The translations under genes and the position numbers were made by a program. The notes below the pieces were generated by a model that was not told the origin of the DNA, searched no databases, and saw only the letters and a program-made list of their open reading frames with translations. A DNA stretch of 64,000 nucleotides from Myxococcales bacterium (lineage in GTDB: Bacteria > Myxococcota_A > Polyangia > Polyangiales > GCA-016699535), in the NCBI GenBank assembly GCA_016699535.1, contig CP064980.1:2612001-2676000 (forward strand), in the 5' to 3' direction. Of the stretch, positions 1-6,835 are shown piece by piece (position 1 is the first letter of the stretch; every line of letters begins with the position of its first letter).

Positions 1-2
1 GC

Positions 3-536
3 AGCCTCGAAAACTTGGTCGACCTAAAACGCCAGGAAATAGGCCTTCGAGAGCTGACGGGAGCCTTCCAGGTGCCCAAAGACTGGGTATTGCTGGAACG
101 GACGATTTTGCTTTTAGCAGGCGTGTGCACGGACCTTGATCCCGACATGAATCCAATGGTCGTGATACGTCCCTATCTTGAAGAGTTCGTTTTAGGTGAG
201 CATCGGGATTTCACCACACTTATATTAAACGCGACCAAAGAGACTGCTCTGAGCGCTCTAAGCGTTCCGGATGATCTGAGGCGCTATTTATCGAAAGCAA
301 GTCGCGGCGAACTTGAGATTCGCGTTCGAAATTTTCCTGAGGCAGGGCAACTCATCTACACGGCAGCCCATCAATTGATTTATGCGCTCTTTTCGATGTT
401 CTTTGGAACGGCTGCCATTTTTTTTCACCTTCAAGCCTGGTTCACCCTTAGCCGCTGGGCGAGCGGTTTCGCTGCAGCCTTTTTTGTCACGATGTTTTTC
501 TCGTTCATGCGTACCCGTCGCCTATCCCGTCGCTAG
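3..536 (+). CDS. UbiB/AarF (ABC1) family protein, C-terminal part
   Basis: The frame is open from the first bases (first whole codon at 3) and stops at 536, so the gene begins before the window. The visible ~177 residues match the C-terminal region of the ABC1/AarF/UbiB atypical kinase family: the helical stretch DWVLLERTILLLAGV followed by LDPDMN is typical of the part after the kinase core. The tail has two hydrophobic helices (FSMFFGTAAIFF and FAAAFFVTMFFSF) and ends in a basic RTRRLSRR, the usual inner-membrane anchor. Family members support ubiquinone biosynthesis or quinone and lipid handling. The catalytic motifs lie outside the window, so activity cannot be judged. An internal TTG at 15 is only where the frame first offers a start codon and is not the real start. 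Confidence 0.8.
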   Translation, partial: SLENLVDLKRQEIGLRELTGAFQVPKDWVLLERTILLLAGVCTDLDPDMNPMVVIRPYLEEFVLGEHRDFTTLILNATKETALSALSVPDDLRRYLSKASRGELEIRVRNFPEAGQLIYTAAHQLIYALFSMFFGTAAIFFHLQAWFTLSRWASGFAAAFFVTMFFSFMRTRRLSRR

Positions 537-587
537 ACGACGTTGCCGGTGGCTAAGCTGCATCTGGCCGTTGATGTTAGGTGCTTT

Positions 588-715
588 GTAAGTGGACAGG
601 TAGTCCTGCGCAGAGCGGACTTTTCCCGGGCTTTCCGTATCTCCGGCTTACCGCGTCGCTCCTCGTGGGAAAGTACCAATGTACGTTCGTCCGCTGACCC
701 TAACTGTCCACTTAC
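588..715. mobile_element. MITE-like element, 128 bp with 12-bp terminal inverted repeats
   Basis: The ends are perfect 12-bp inverted repeats: GTAAGTGGACAG at 588-599 and CTGTCCACTTAC at 704-715. Immediately outside are near-identical 8-bp direct repeats, GGTGCTTT at 580-587 and GGTACTTT at 716-723 (one mismatch), which look like a target-site duplication. A weaker inner inverted match (AGCGGAC near 614 and GTCCGCT near 689) adds to the fold. The element is too short to encode a transposase and its small ORFs look random. It lies between the end of the UbiB gene and the sigma-54 promoter at 891. The TGTCCAC-type end resembles ends of several insertion-sequence families, but no parent element is visible here. 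Confidence 0.6.
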
Positions 716-747
716 GGTACTTTGGGTCTTGAGCATGTGGGTCTATG

Positions 748-784
748 TGCGAAAAACATTGCGCACTGATACGAAGTTTTCGCA
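748..784. promoter_or_regulatory. Inverted repeat, possible activator site for the sigma-54 promoter
   Basis: TGCGAAAA at 748-755 and TTTTCGCA at 777-784 form perfect 8-bp arms around a 21-bp spacer. The repeat ends about 107 bp before the -24 box at 891, where enhancer-binding proteins of sigma-54 promoters usually bind. It could instead be a stem-loop in a transcript. No enhancer-binding protein is encoded nearby. The rest of 537-936 outside the MITE-like element holds no credible gene. Confidence 0.35.
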
Positions 785-890
785 GTGAATGCTTCGCAGC
801 CGCGGTTTTTTTGGCCAATTGACCGGTTTTTCATGCAATTTATTCCAGTAATTTCAGTTACTTACTGCGCTTTCGGCGATCGCCTTTGTT

Positions 891-906
891 TGGCACGTTT
901 TCTGCA
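891..906 (+). promoter_or_regulatory. Sigma-54 (RpoN) -24/-12 promoter
   Basis: TGGCACG at 891-897 is followed by TTTT and CTGCA, giving GG-N10-GC spacing exactly as in the TGGCACG-N4-TTGCW consensus with one mismatch. The small gene at 937 starts 31 bp after the -12 box, leaving a short leader that contains AGGGAGG. Such a promoter should be silent without an ATP-dependent enhancer-binding protein. Confidence 0.75.
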
Positions 907-936
907 TATATCGACCCGTGAATAGGGAGGCATGCC

Positions 937-1149
937 ATGGATGTAGCTACACAAACCGTTAAAGAGAGCGCCCAACGGGTCCTTTGTAACGGTTCAGAGC
1001 AAAAGACTTTGCGTATTTTAGCCAAGTCGACCTTAAAAGAGCTCAAAGAGGGTGGCCTTTCCTCGAAAGAGTTGGTTTGTTTCACCACAGAGCTCCTGGA
1101 CTTGGTAGGCGACGACTTCGCCGAAGCCGCCGACGGAAAACTTTCGTAA
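937..1149 (+). CDS. Small hypothetical protein (70 aa) under a sigma-54 promoter
   Basis: The ATG at 937 follows a strong ribosome-binding site (AGGGAGG at 924-930) and the sigma-54 promoter at 891-906, which together make this a credible gene although I do not recognise the family. The 70-residue product is soluble and charged, predicted helical, with the segments TLRILAKSTLKELKEGG and SSKELVCFTTELLDLVGDDF suggesting a small helical bundle or a protein-binding peptide. There is no signal peptide, transmembrane segment or known motif. It contains two cysteines. Control by sigma-54 suggests expression tied to a specific signal such as development, nitrogen supply or envelope state. It is followed by the separate promoter of the glycolytic genes, so it is probably monocistronic. 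Confidence 0.65.
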   Translation: MDVATQTVKESAQRVLCNGSEQKTLRILAKSTLKELKEGGLSSKELVCFTTELLDLVGDDFAEAADGKLS

Positions 1150-1197
1150 TAAACGGAAAAAAGGGTTGAAAATAAGCGTTAAAGCAAGCGTTTTCTC

Positions 1198-1226
1198 TTG
1201 ATTGTTGGCGAGAACGCCGCTAATAT
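1198..1226 (+). promoter_or_regulatory. Sigma-70 promoter of the gap-pgk-tpiA operon
   Basis: TTGATT at 1198-1203 and TAATAT at 1221-1226 are separated by exactly 17 bp. The spacer contains the palindrome GGCG-agaa-CGCC (1207-1218), which could be an operator. Transcription from here would leave a leader of about 180 nt before gap at 1412. I see no known riboswitch in that leader and no other gene between 1150 and 1411. Confidence 0.6.
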
Positions 1227-1411
1227 TCGCTTCGAATAGACATTGGGACTGCTGCATTATGATATCCGGCGTCACCTGGTGCTCTTTGTTCGACTGAGTT
1301 GTTTTTACGAGAAATCGCCCTTGCTTGCTCGAGAGATTTCCCAGTGGTCGGAAAAGTCACTTCGTTGATCCGCTTCGCAAAACTGCATGGCCCCGCATTT
1401 GGAGAAGCAAC

Positions 1412-2422
1412 ATGGCAACACGAATTGGTATTAATGGTTTTGGACGAATCGGCCGCTGTGTCGTTCGCAGTCTTATTAGCTCTGGGAAAAAAGACATTGA
1501 AATCGCGGTCATCAACGACTTAGTCGATGCCCCTACTCTCGCCCATCTTTTGAAGTTTGATTCAGTACACCGTCAGTTTGAGCTGCCCGTGCGGGCTGAG
1601 GGCTCACAGCTTATCGTGGGTGATCACCGCATCGAAGTGGTTGCAGAGCGCGACCCTGCAAAACTGCCTTGGGCCAAGAACAAGGTCGACATCGTCATGG
1701 AGTGCACCGGTTTGTTCCGCAGCCAAGAAACAGCGGGCAAACATCTTAGCGCGGGTGCTAAGTACGTTATCGTCAGTGCGCCTGGCCAGGATTTGGCTGC
1801 TACCTTTTGCGTAGGCATTAACAGCGATTCCTTCGATGCGTCCAAACACAAGATTGTTTCCAACGCATCGTGCACCACCAACTGCTTGGCGCCGATTGCA
1901 AAGGTTTTGCAAGACAGTTTTGGCATCATTGCTGGCCATATGGTAACCGTGCATTCGTACACCAATGACCAACGCATTTTGGATTTGCCGCACAGTGATT
2001 TGCGTCGATCACGCGCAGCGGCTTTGTCGATGATTCCGACCAGCACGGGTGCTGCGAAAGCCATTGGCTTGGTGCTTCCTGAGCTCAAGGGCAAGTTGGA
2101 CGGAACCGATATCCGTGTTCCGACCGCCGATGTATCTATTACCTGCCTTACTGCGCATGTCAGCAAAAAGACCACCGCTGAGGAGGTCAACAAGGCTTTG
2201 AAAGCCGCTTCAGAAGGTCCGCTTAAGGGCATTCTTGGTTTTGAAGAGCGTCCGCTTGTATCAAGTGACTTTATTGGTGATGCTCGGTCTTCTATCGTAG
2301 ATGCTGCGCAAACTCAGGTGGTTGGCGGTGACATCGTTGAAGTACAGAGCTGGTATGACAACGAATGGGGCTTTTCAAATCGCATGATCGATTTGGCTCG
2401 TCACATTGCAAGTGCAAGCTAA
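1412..2422 (+). CDS. gap: Glyceraldehyde-3-phosphate dehydrogenase
   Basis: This cytoplasmic enzyme oxidises and phosphorylates glyceraldehyde 3-phosphate to 1,3-bisphosphoglycerate with NAD+. The product is 336 aa, the normal length. The dinucleotide-binding motif GINGFGRIGR is at residues 6-15. The catalytic cysteine lies in SNASCTTNCLAP near residue 150, and the C-terminal WYDNEWGFSNRM signature is present. I chose the ATG at 1412, preceded by GGAGA, because it gives the canonical ATRIGINGFGRIGR start; the frame is open further upstream to 1325 but that extension has no family match. It is the first gene of gap-pgk-tpiA, with pgk starting 7 bp after its stop. Confidence 0.97.
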   Translation: MATRIGINGFGRIGRCVVRSLISSGKKDIEIAVINDLVDAPTLAHLLKFDSVHRQFELPVRAEGSQLIVGDHRIEVVAERDPAKLPWAKNKVDIVMECTGLFRSQETAGKHLSAGAKYVIVSAPGQDLAATFCVGINSDSFDASKHKIVSNASCTTNCLAPIAKVLQDSFGIIAGHMVTVHSYTNDQRILDLPHSDLRRSRAAALSMIPTSTGAAKAIGLVLPELKGKLDGTDIRVPTADVSITCLTAHVSKKTTAEEVNKALKAASEGPLKGILGFEERPLVSSDFIGDARSSIVDAAQTQVVGGDIVEVQSWYDNEWGFSNRMIDLARHIASAS

Positions 2423-2429
2423 GGCTATT

Positions 2430-3605
2430 ATGATCAACAGTCTAAGTGATCTTGCCTTTGATGGCCGACGTGTTTTTTTGCGCTCGGATCTTAACGTGCC
2501 GCTCAAAGACGGAAAAGTCGCAGACGACTCTCGTATTCAAGCAAGCCTTCCAACATTGAAGGCTTTGCTTGATGGCGGAGCTCACGTGGTGCTCGCATCG
2601 CATTTGGGCAGGCCCAAGGGTGAAGTGAACCCCAAGTATTCGTTGGAACCTGTCGGCGCCTATCTTGCTGAGATGCTCGATATTGAGGTTAAGCTAACCG
2701 ACAAGCCTGTTGGTGATGCTGCTCGCCAGGTGGTTTCTGAGCTTAAAAGCGGCGAGATAGCGCTACTTGAAAACTTGCGTTTTAATCGCGGTGAGGAAGC
2801 TAACGATGAAGGCTTTGCTAAAGATCTCGCTAAGCTGTGTGACGTGTATGTGAATGATGCCTTTGGCGCTGCCCATCGCAAGCACGCGTCGGTGTACGCG
2901 CTTGCGCAACTCATTCCTGAGCGTGCAGCTGGGCTGTTGCTTGAAAAAGAGCTTGAGGCATTGAGTAAACTGCGCAGCAATCCAGAAAAACCCTACGTCG
3001 CCGTACTCGGTGGTGCGAAAGTTTCGGATAAGATTAAAGTCATTGAGGCTTTGTTAGACAAAGTGGATGCTTTGATTATTGGCGGAGCCATGGCCAACAC
3101 CTTCTTGGCAGCCCAAGGCAAACCGATGGGCAAGAGCCTGATGGAAACCGAAAAGCTTGCTATGGCGCGCAGCGTGCTATCGCGAGCCGAGGAAAAAGGC
3201 GTGAAGCTCATGTTGCCGGTCGATTTGGTTATCGCCGACAGCATCGAAGCAAGCGACGCTCGAGTGGTGCCGGTTGATGCGGTACCAAACGATGCCATGG
3301 CACTTGATGTGGGTCCTCAAAGCATGAGGAATTTTAGTCCTGTATTGCTTGCGGCAAAAACAGTGTTTTGGAACGGACCCATGGGTCTTTTTGAAAAGCC
3401 AGCCTTTTCTCAAGGCACCATGTCGATGGCCAAAGCGATTGCTGATTGCAAAGGACTTACCGTGGTCGGTGGTGGCGACAGTCTTGCTGCGGCTAAGCAA
3501 TCTGGGCTATCGGAGCATTTCTCTCACTTATCAACCGGTGGAGGCGCATCCCTTGAGTTTCTTGAAGGATGCACTCTTCCTGGCGTGCAGGCGCTTGAAC
3601 TATGA
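2430..3605 (+). CDS. pgk: Phosphoglycerate kinase
   Basis: Phosphoglycerate kinase transfers the acyl phosphate of 1,3-bisphosphoglycerate to ADP, giving 3-phosphoglycerate and ATP in the cytoplasm. The 391-residue product has the family landmarks: RSDLNVPL near the N-terminus, HLGRPKG around residue 60, GGAKVSDK near residue 200, and the nucleotide-binding GGGDSLAA and STGGGASLEFLEG at the C-terminus. The ATG at 2430 is taken as start because it yields the usual short lead-in before VFLRSDLNVPL; the frame extends back to 2406 but that would overlap gap. The last codons overlap tpiA (ATGA at 3602-3605), so translation is coupled. Confidence 0.97.
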   Translation: MINSLSDLAFDGRRVFLRSDLNVPLKDGKVADDSRIQASLPTLKALLDGGAHVVLASHLGRPKGEVNPKYSLEPVGAYLAEMLDIEVKLTDKPVGDAARQVVSELKSGEIALLENLRFNRGEEANDEGFAKDLAKLCDVYVNDAFGAAHRKHASVYALAQLIPERAAGLLLEKELEALSKLRSNPEKPYVAVLGGAKVSDKIKVIEALLDKVDALIIGGAMANTFLAAQGKPMGKSLMETEKLAMARSVLSRAEEKGVKLMLPVDLVIADSIEASDARVVPVDAVPNDAMALDVGPQSMRNFSPVLLAAKTVFWNGPMGLFEKPAFSQGTMSMAKAIADCKGLTVVGGGDSLAAAKQSGLSEHFSHLSTGGGASLEFLEGCTLPGVQALEL

Positions 3606-4381
3606 CAGAGATACAACGCAGGCCGTTTATCGCGGGCAACTGGAAACTCAATAAAACGCAAGCTGAGGCATTTGCATTTTGTGAAGCTCTAAAACACAAA
3701 GCCGGTGAGTTCGACTACTGTGATTTGCTTGTTGCACCGACCTTTACTTCCCTTGCGATTGCTCGGGAAGCTCTGAAGAAAAGTGCTGTCGCTCTTGCTG
3801 CGCAAAACTGTTACGCCAAAGACGACGGCGCTTATACTGGTGAAGTCAGTGCGGCGTTGCTGCTCGATGCAGGATGCAGCCATGTGATTGTTGGCCATTC
3901 CGAGCGAAGGCAGCTTTTCTTTGAACGTGACGAAGATGTGCGGACGAAGTTCTGGGCAGCGCGACGACATCGACTGGTGCCTATCCTCTGTGTGGGAGAA
4001 ACGCTTCAGGAACGCGAGGCAGGCGATGCCAGCAAAGTTGTGCTGCGCCAGCTGGCTGCAGTGCTTTCGGAATGTCCAGAGTCGCTGGAAGTCAATGATG
4101 TCGTGATTGCGTATGAGCCCGTTTGGGCCATTGGCACCGGTAAAACAGCGAGCCCTGAAGATGCCGAGCAGATGCACGCGGAAATACGTACAGCTCTTGA
4201 GAAGCACTTAGGCAAAACGCTTTGTTTTGGGATTCGCGTGCTTTACGGCGGAAGTGTCAAGCCTGATAACGCCACTCAACTGCTTTCAAAACCCAATATT
4301 GACGGTGCACTGATCGGTGGAGCGTCGCTTGACTTGGATAGTTTCTTGGCCATTGCGCGCGCTAGCGCTCCTTGTTCGTAG
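3602..4381 (+). CDS. tpiA: Triosephosphate isomerase
   Basis: This TIM-barrel enzyme interconverts dihydroxyacetone phosphate and glyceraldehyde 3-phosphate. The 259-residue product contains all catalytic elements: the lysine in GNWKLNK near residue 14, the histidine in IVGHSERRQ near residue 98, the glutamate in AYEPVWAIGTG near residue 168, and the phosphate-binding YGGSVKPDN near residue 215. Its ATG overlaps the pgk stop in ATGA. The 3' end carries a GC-rich palindromic stretch (4355-4368) that also occurs in the intergenic palindrome at 8749. The 125 bp up to secG contain no further gene. Confidence 0.97.
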   Translation: MTEIQRRPFIAGNWKLNKTQAEAFAFCEALKHKAGEFDYCDLLVAPTFTSLAIAREALKKSAVALAAQNCYAKDDGAYTGEVSAALLLDAGCSHVIVGHSERRQLFFERDEDVRTKFWAARRHRLVPILCVGETLQEREAGDASKVVLRQLAAVLSECPESLEVNDVVIAYEPVWAIGTGKTASPEDAEQMHAEIRTALEKHLGKTLCFGIRVLYGGSVKPDNATQLLSKPNIDGALIGGASLDLDSFLAIARASAPCS

Positions 4382-4506
4382 GCTAAATTTGCGGATCGGG
4401 CTATTTCGTGGGATGTCTGCCTGTCCTTGGCTGGTCCAATGTGCCCGATGCGCGTTGACATGCTCCGCGAGTATGCGAAAGTCGCCCGCTAGAGAAGGAA
4501 GATAAG

Positions 4507-4935
4507 ATGTTTACGACCCTTGCTGTGATCTACGTGTTTATCTGCTTGTTTTTGATACTTGTGGTGCTTCTACAAGCCGGTAGAGGTGGCGGCATGGGAG
4601 CGGCTTTTGGTGGCAGTACTCAAACCGTGTTTGGTGGAGCTGGTGCTGGAAACTTTCTTACCAAGCTGACCGTTGCTTGCGCAGCCTTGTTCATGGTCTT
4701 ATCGGCTACCCTCTCCTATCTTTCCTCCGGTCACGGCAAAAACGCTTTGGAAGAAGCCGCTCAGAAAACACAAGCCACCATCGACGCCAAAAAGAAGGCT
4801 GAAGAAAAGAAAAAAGCAGCGGCTGTAAAGCAAGCTGCAGAAGAAGCTGCCGGCCCCATGAGCAGTCCAGAGACCGCCGCGGATGAAGCTGCCCCTCTCG
4901 ATGAGCCGGCCCCTGAAGCCCCAAAAACAGAATAG
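4507..4935 (+). CDS. secG: Preprotein translocase subunit SecG, with long charged tail
   Basis: SecG is the small accessory subunit of the SecYEG channel that exports unfolded proteins. The 142-residue product has two transmembrane helices (about residues 5-22 and 53-73) around the conserved cytoplasmic loop RGGGMGAAFGGSTQTVFGG. The ATG at 4507 is preceded by AAGGAAG. Typical SecG proteins are 75-110 residues. Here the extra length is a tail of about 65 residues rich in Lys, Glu, Ala and Pro, with KKKAEEKKKAAA near its middle and an acidic end; such tails are common in this clade. Its position directly downstream of tpiA matches many bacterial genomes and suggests co-transcription. Confidence 0.92.
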   Translation: MFTTLAVIYVFICLFLILVVLLQAGRGGGMGAAFGGSTQTVFGGAGAGNFLTKLTVACAALFMVLSATLSYLSSGHGKNALEEAAQKTQATIDAKKKAEEKKKAAAVKQAAEEAAGPMSSPETAADEAAPLDEPAPEAPKTE

Positions 4936-5047
4936 CCGCTTCCCCGATCCAGGATCCCGCTCAATTACCGCAAGGAATTCAAAAACTTGAGACCTACAGC
5001 GCGAAAGTTTGGGCATCCGGAAAAATCGCGGTGTGGGTCGTAAGTGT

Positions 5048-6835
5048 TTATAACTGTTCTGTTTTTTTGATGGGATCCTGGATCCGGTAGAGGTGGCTGT
5101 AGAGGCCGCCGGTGGCTAGGAGCTCCGTGTGGCTGCCTTGTTCGATGAGTTTTCCGTTGTTGAGGACGAGGATGTTGTCGGCTTCTCGGATGGTGGATAG
5201 GCGGTGCGCGACGACAATGGCCGTGCGGTGTTTCATGGTTTCTTTGATGGCGCGCTGCAAGATGACTTCGCTTTGGCTGTCGATGCTGGCCGTGGCTTCG
5301 TCAAGTACCAAGATGGACGAGTCGCGATAAAGCGCTCGTGCAAGTGCGATTAGCTGGCGTTGGCCCAAGCTGAGGTTGGCGCCACGTTCATCGATGATAA
5401 AATCCAAGGGTGGAATTTCTCCCGTGCTGTAGCTTTGTCCGAAGCCCACTCGTTCAAGTGCGGTGATGGCTTTGCTCTCGTCCGGCTTTGAGTCACCGAC
5501 CGCGACGTTCTGCAAGAGACTTCCTGAAAAGAGCACGACGTCTTGAAGTACGCAGGAAAAACTTCTGCGCAGCTCACGAATGTCCCAGTCTTCAAGGAGC
5601 TTGCCATGTAGCAAAATGTGGCCTTTGTTGGCTTGGTATAGGCCTAGCAGCAGCGAGAGAATGGTGGTTTTTCCTGATCCGGTGGCACCCACAATAGCAA
5701 AGCTTTGTCCCTTTTTGATGTGAAATGATAGATCCTGAAGGACTGGGTTGTCATCACGGTAGCTAAAGCTTACGTGCTCAAAAAGTACCGCGATATTCGG
5801 ATCAGTGGACAAGGAGGGCGCGTCCTGCTCTGACCTTTTGTTGAAGACACCGTCGCGTTCGTGAACTTGAAGCAATCCAAAAACGCGTTCGGCTGCTGCC
5901 ATGGATTGTTGAATTACTGTGTATTTCGTTGACAAATCCCGTACTGGAACAAAAAAACGCTGCAGGTATTCGTAAAAAGCAGCGACCGTGCCGATGTACG
6001 CCGCTGCTTTGCTTTGCTCATCAAATAAGCCTGCCTGCACGCTAGCAAACCAAAGCACGACAGCAACGCAGACAAAAGCAGCCGACTCCACCATTGAATA
6101 AAGCAAGGCATCGTAGCGAATGCTTTGATAAGTCGCGTCACGATAGTCGCTATTGATGCTTCGGTATTCGGCTTGGCATTTTTTTTCTTGTCCGTAGGCT
6201 TGCACAGTCGCTACGCCGTTAACCTGTTCGGCCAAAAACGTATTCAATTCCGAAACTTTCTCCCTAACTATTCGAAAAAACTTACGCAATCGCCTTCGGC
6301 ACCACTCGACAACAAGGGCCATGGGAGGAAGGGCAGCAAAAGCAAACAAGGACAATTTCCAGTCCAGTGCAAGCATGGCCACGACGATGCCAAGTAGCAT
6401 TAAGATGTCTGCAAAAGCGGTCACGGCGCCAGATGCAAAGAACTCGCTGAGTGCGTCAATGTCGTTGGTTACGCGTGTGACGAGTTTTCCGATGGGTGTT
6501 TGATCGAAAACGCGTTGGTGAAGTCCCTGGATGTGTCTAAAGGTTTTGCTGCGCAAACTGGCCATGGCGCGCTGTCCTGAGAGCTGAACCCAGTAGATTT
6601 GGAAAAATCGTGCAAAAGCTTCGATTCCGATGGCTGCAAGGTAGCTGAGTGCAACTAGCCCAAGAGCGTGGACTCCTTTTCGAAATACGAAAACGTCGAT
6701 GGCTTGTTTGATGAGATAGGGCTGCCACAACGCGGCGACGGCACTGATGGGCATCATGACGAGCGCAAGTGCCATCACTTTGGAATAGGGTTTGACTTCA
6801 TGCCACAACGCTTTGAGTAATTGGCTGTCTTTCAT
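5048..6835 (-). CDS. ABC exporter half-transporter with canonical ATP site (MdlB-like)
   Basis: This 595-residue protein is a fused transmembrane and ATPase half-transporter of the type IV (ABCB/Mdl) exporter class. About 330 N-terminal residues form the six-helix membrane domain. The nucleotide-binding domain has Walker A GATGSGKTT near residue 382, signature LSLGQRQ near 490, and Walker B with catalytic glutamate ILVLDEATASID near 515. It overlaps the upstream partner gene by 4 bp (ATGA), so the two are translated together and should form a heterodimer. The partner has a degenerate Walker B, so this subunit probably supplies the catalytic glutamate of the active site. Substrate is unknown; lipids, peptides or drugs are usual for the class. 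Confidence 0.9.
   Translation of the reverse strand: MKDSQLLKALWHEVKPYSKVMALALVMMPISAVAALWQPYLIKQAIDVFVFRKGVHALGLVALSYLAAIGIEAFARFFQIYWVQLSGQRAMASLRSKTFRHIQGLHQRVFDQTPIGKLVTRVTNDIDALSEFFASGAVTAFADILMLLGIVVAMLALDWKLSLFAFAALPPMALVVEWCRRRLRKFFRIVREKVSELNTFLAEQVNGVATVQAYGQEKKCQAEYRSINSDYRDATYQSIRYDALLYSMVESAAFVCVAVVLWFASVQAGLFDEQSKAAAYIGTVAAFYEYLQRFFVPVRDLSTKYTVIQQSMAAAERVFGLLQVHERDGVFNKRSEQDAPSLSTDPNIAVLFEHVSFSYRDDNPVLQDLSFHIKKGQSFAIVGATGSGKTTILSLLLGLYQANKGHILLHGKLLEDWDIRELRRSFSCVLQDVVLFSGSLLQNVAVGDSKPDESKAITALERVGFGQSYSTGEIPPLDFIIDERGANLSLGQRQLIALARALYRDSSILVLDEATASIDSQSEVILQRAIKETMKHRTAIVVAHRLSTIREADNILVLNNGKLIEQGSHTELLATGGLYSHLYRIQDPIKKTEQL

Noticed and set aside
543..788. Small ORF across the MITE-like element considered as a gene
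   Set aside because: It has no ribosome-binding site, spans the inverted repeats and shows no protein-like composition.
1604..2232. Long minus-strand ORFs inside gap
   Set aside because: They mirror the third-base bias of gap and have no own start signals or family match.
4946..5084. 13-bp inverted repeat (4946-4958 and 5072-5084) between secG and the ABC gene
   Set aside because: Both arms contain short GGATCC palindromes, which makes a chance match likely, and one arm is inside coding sequence. No T run follows, so it is not a terminator.
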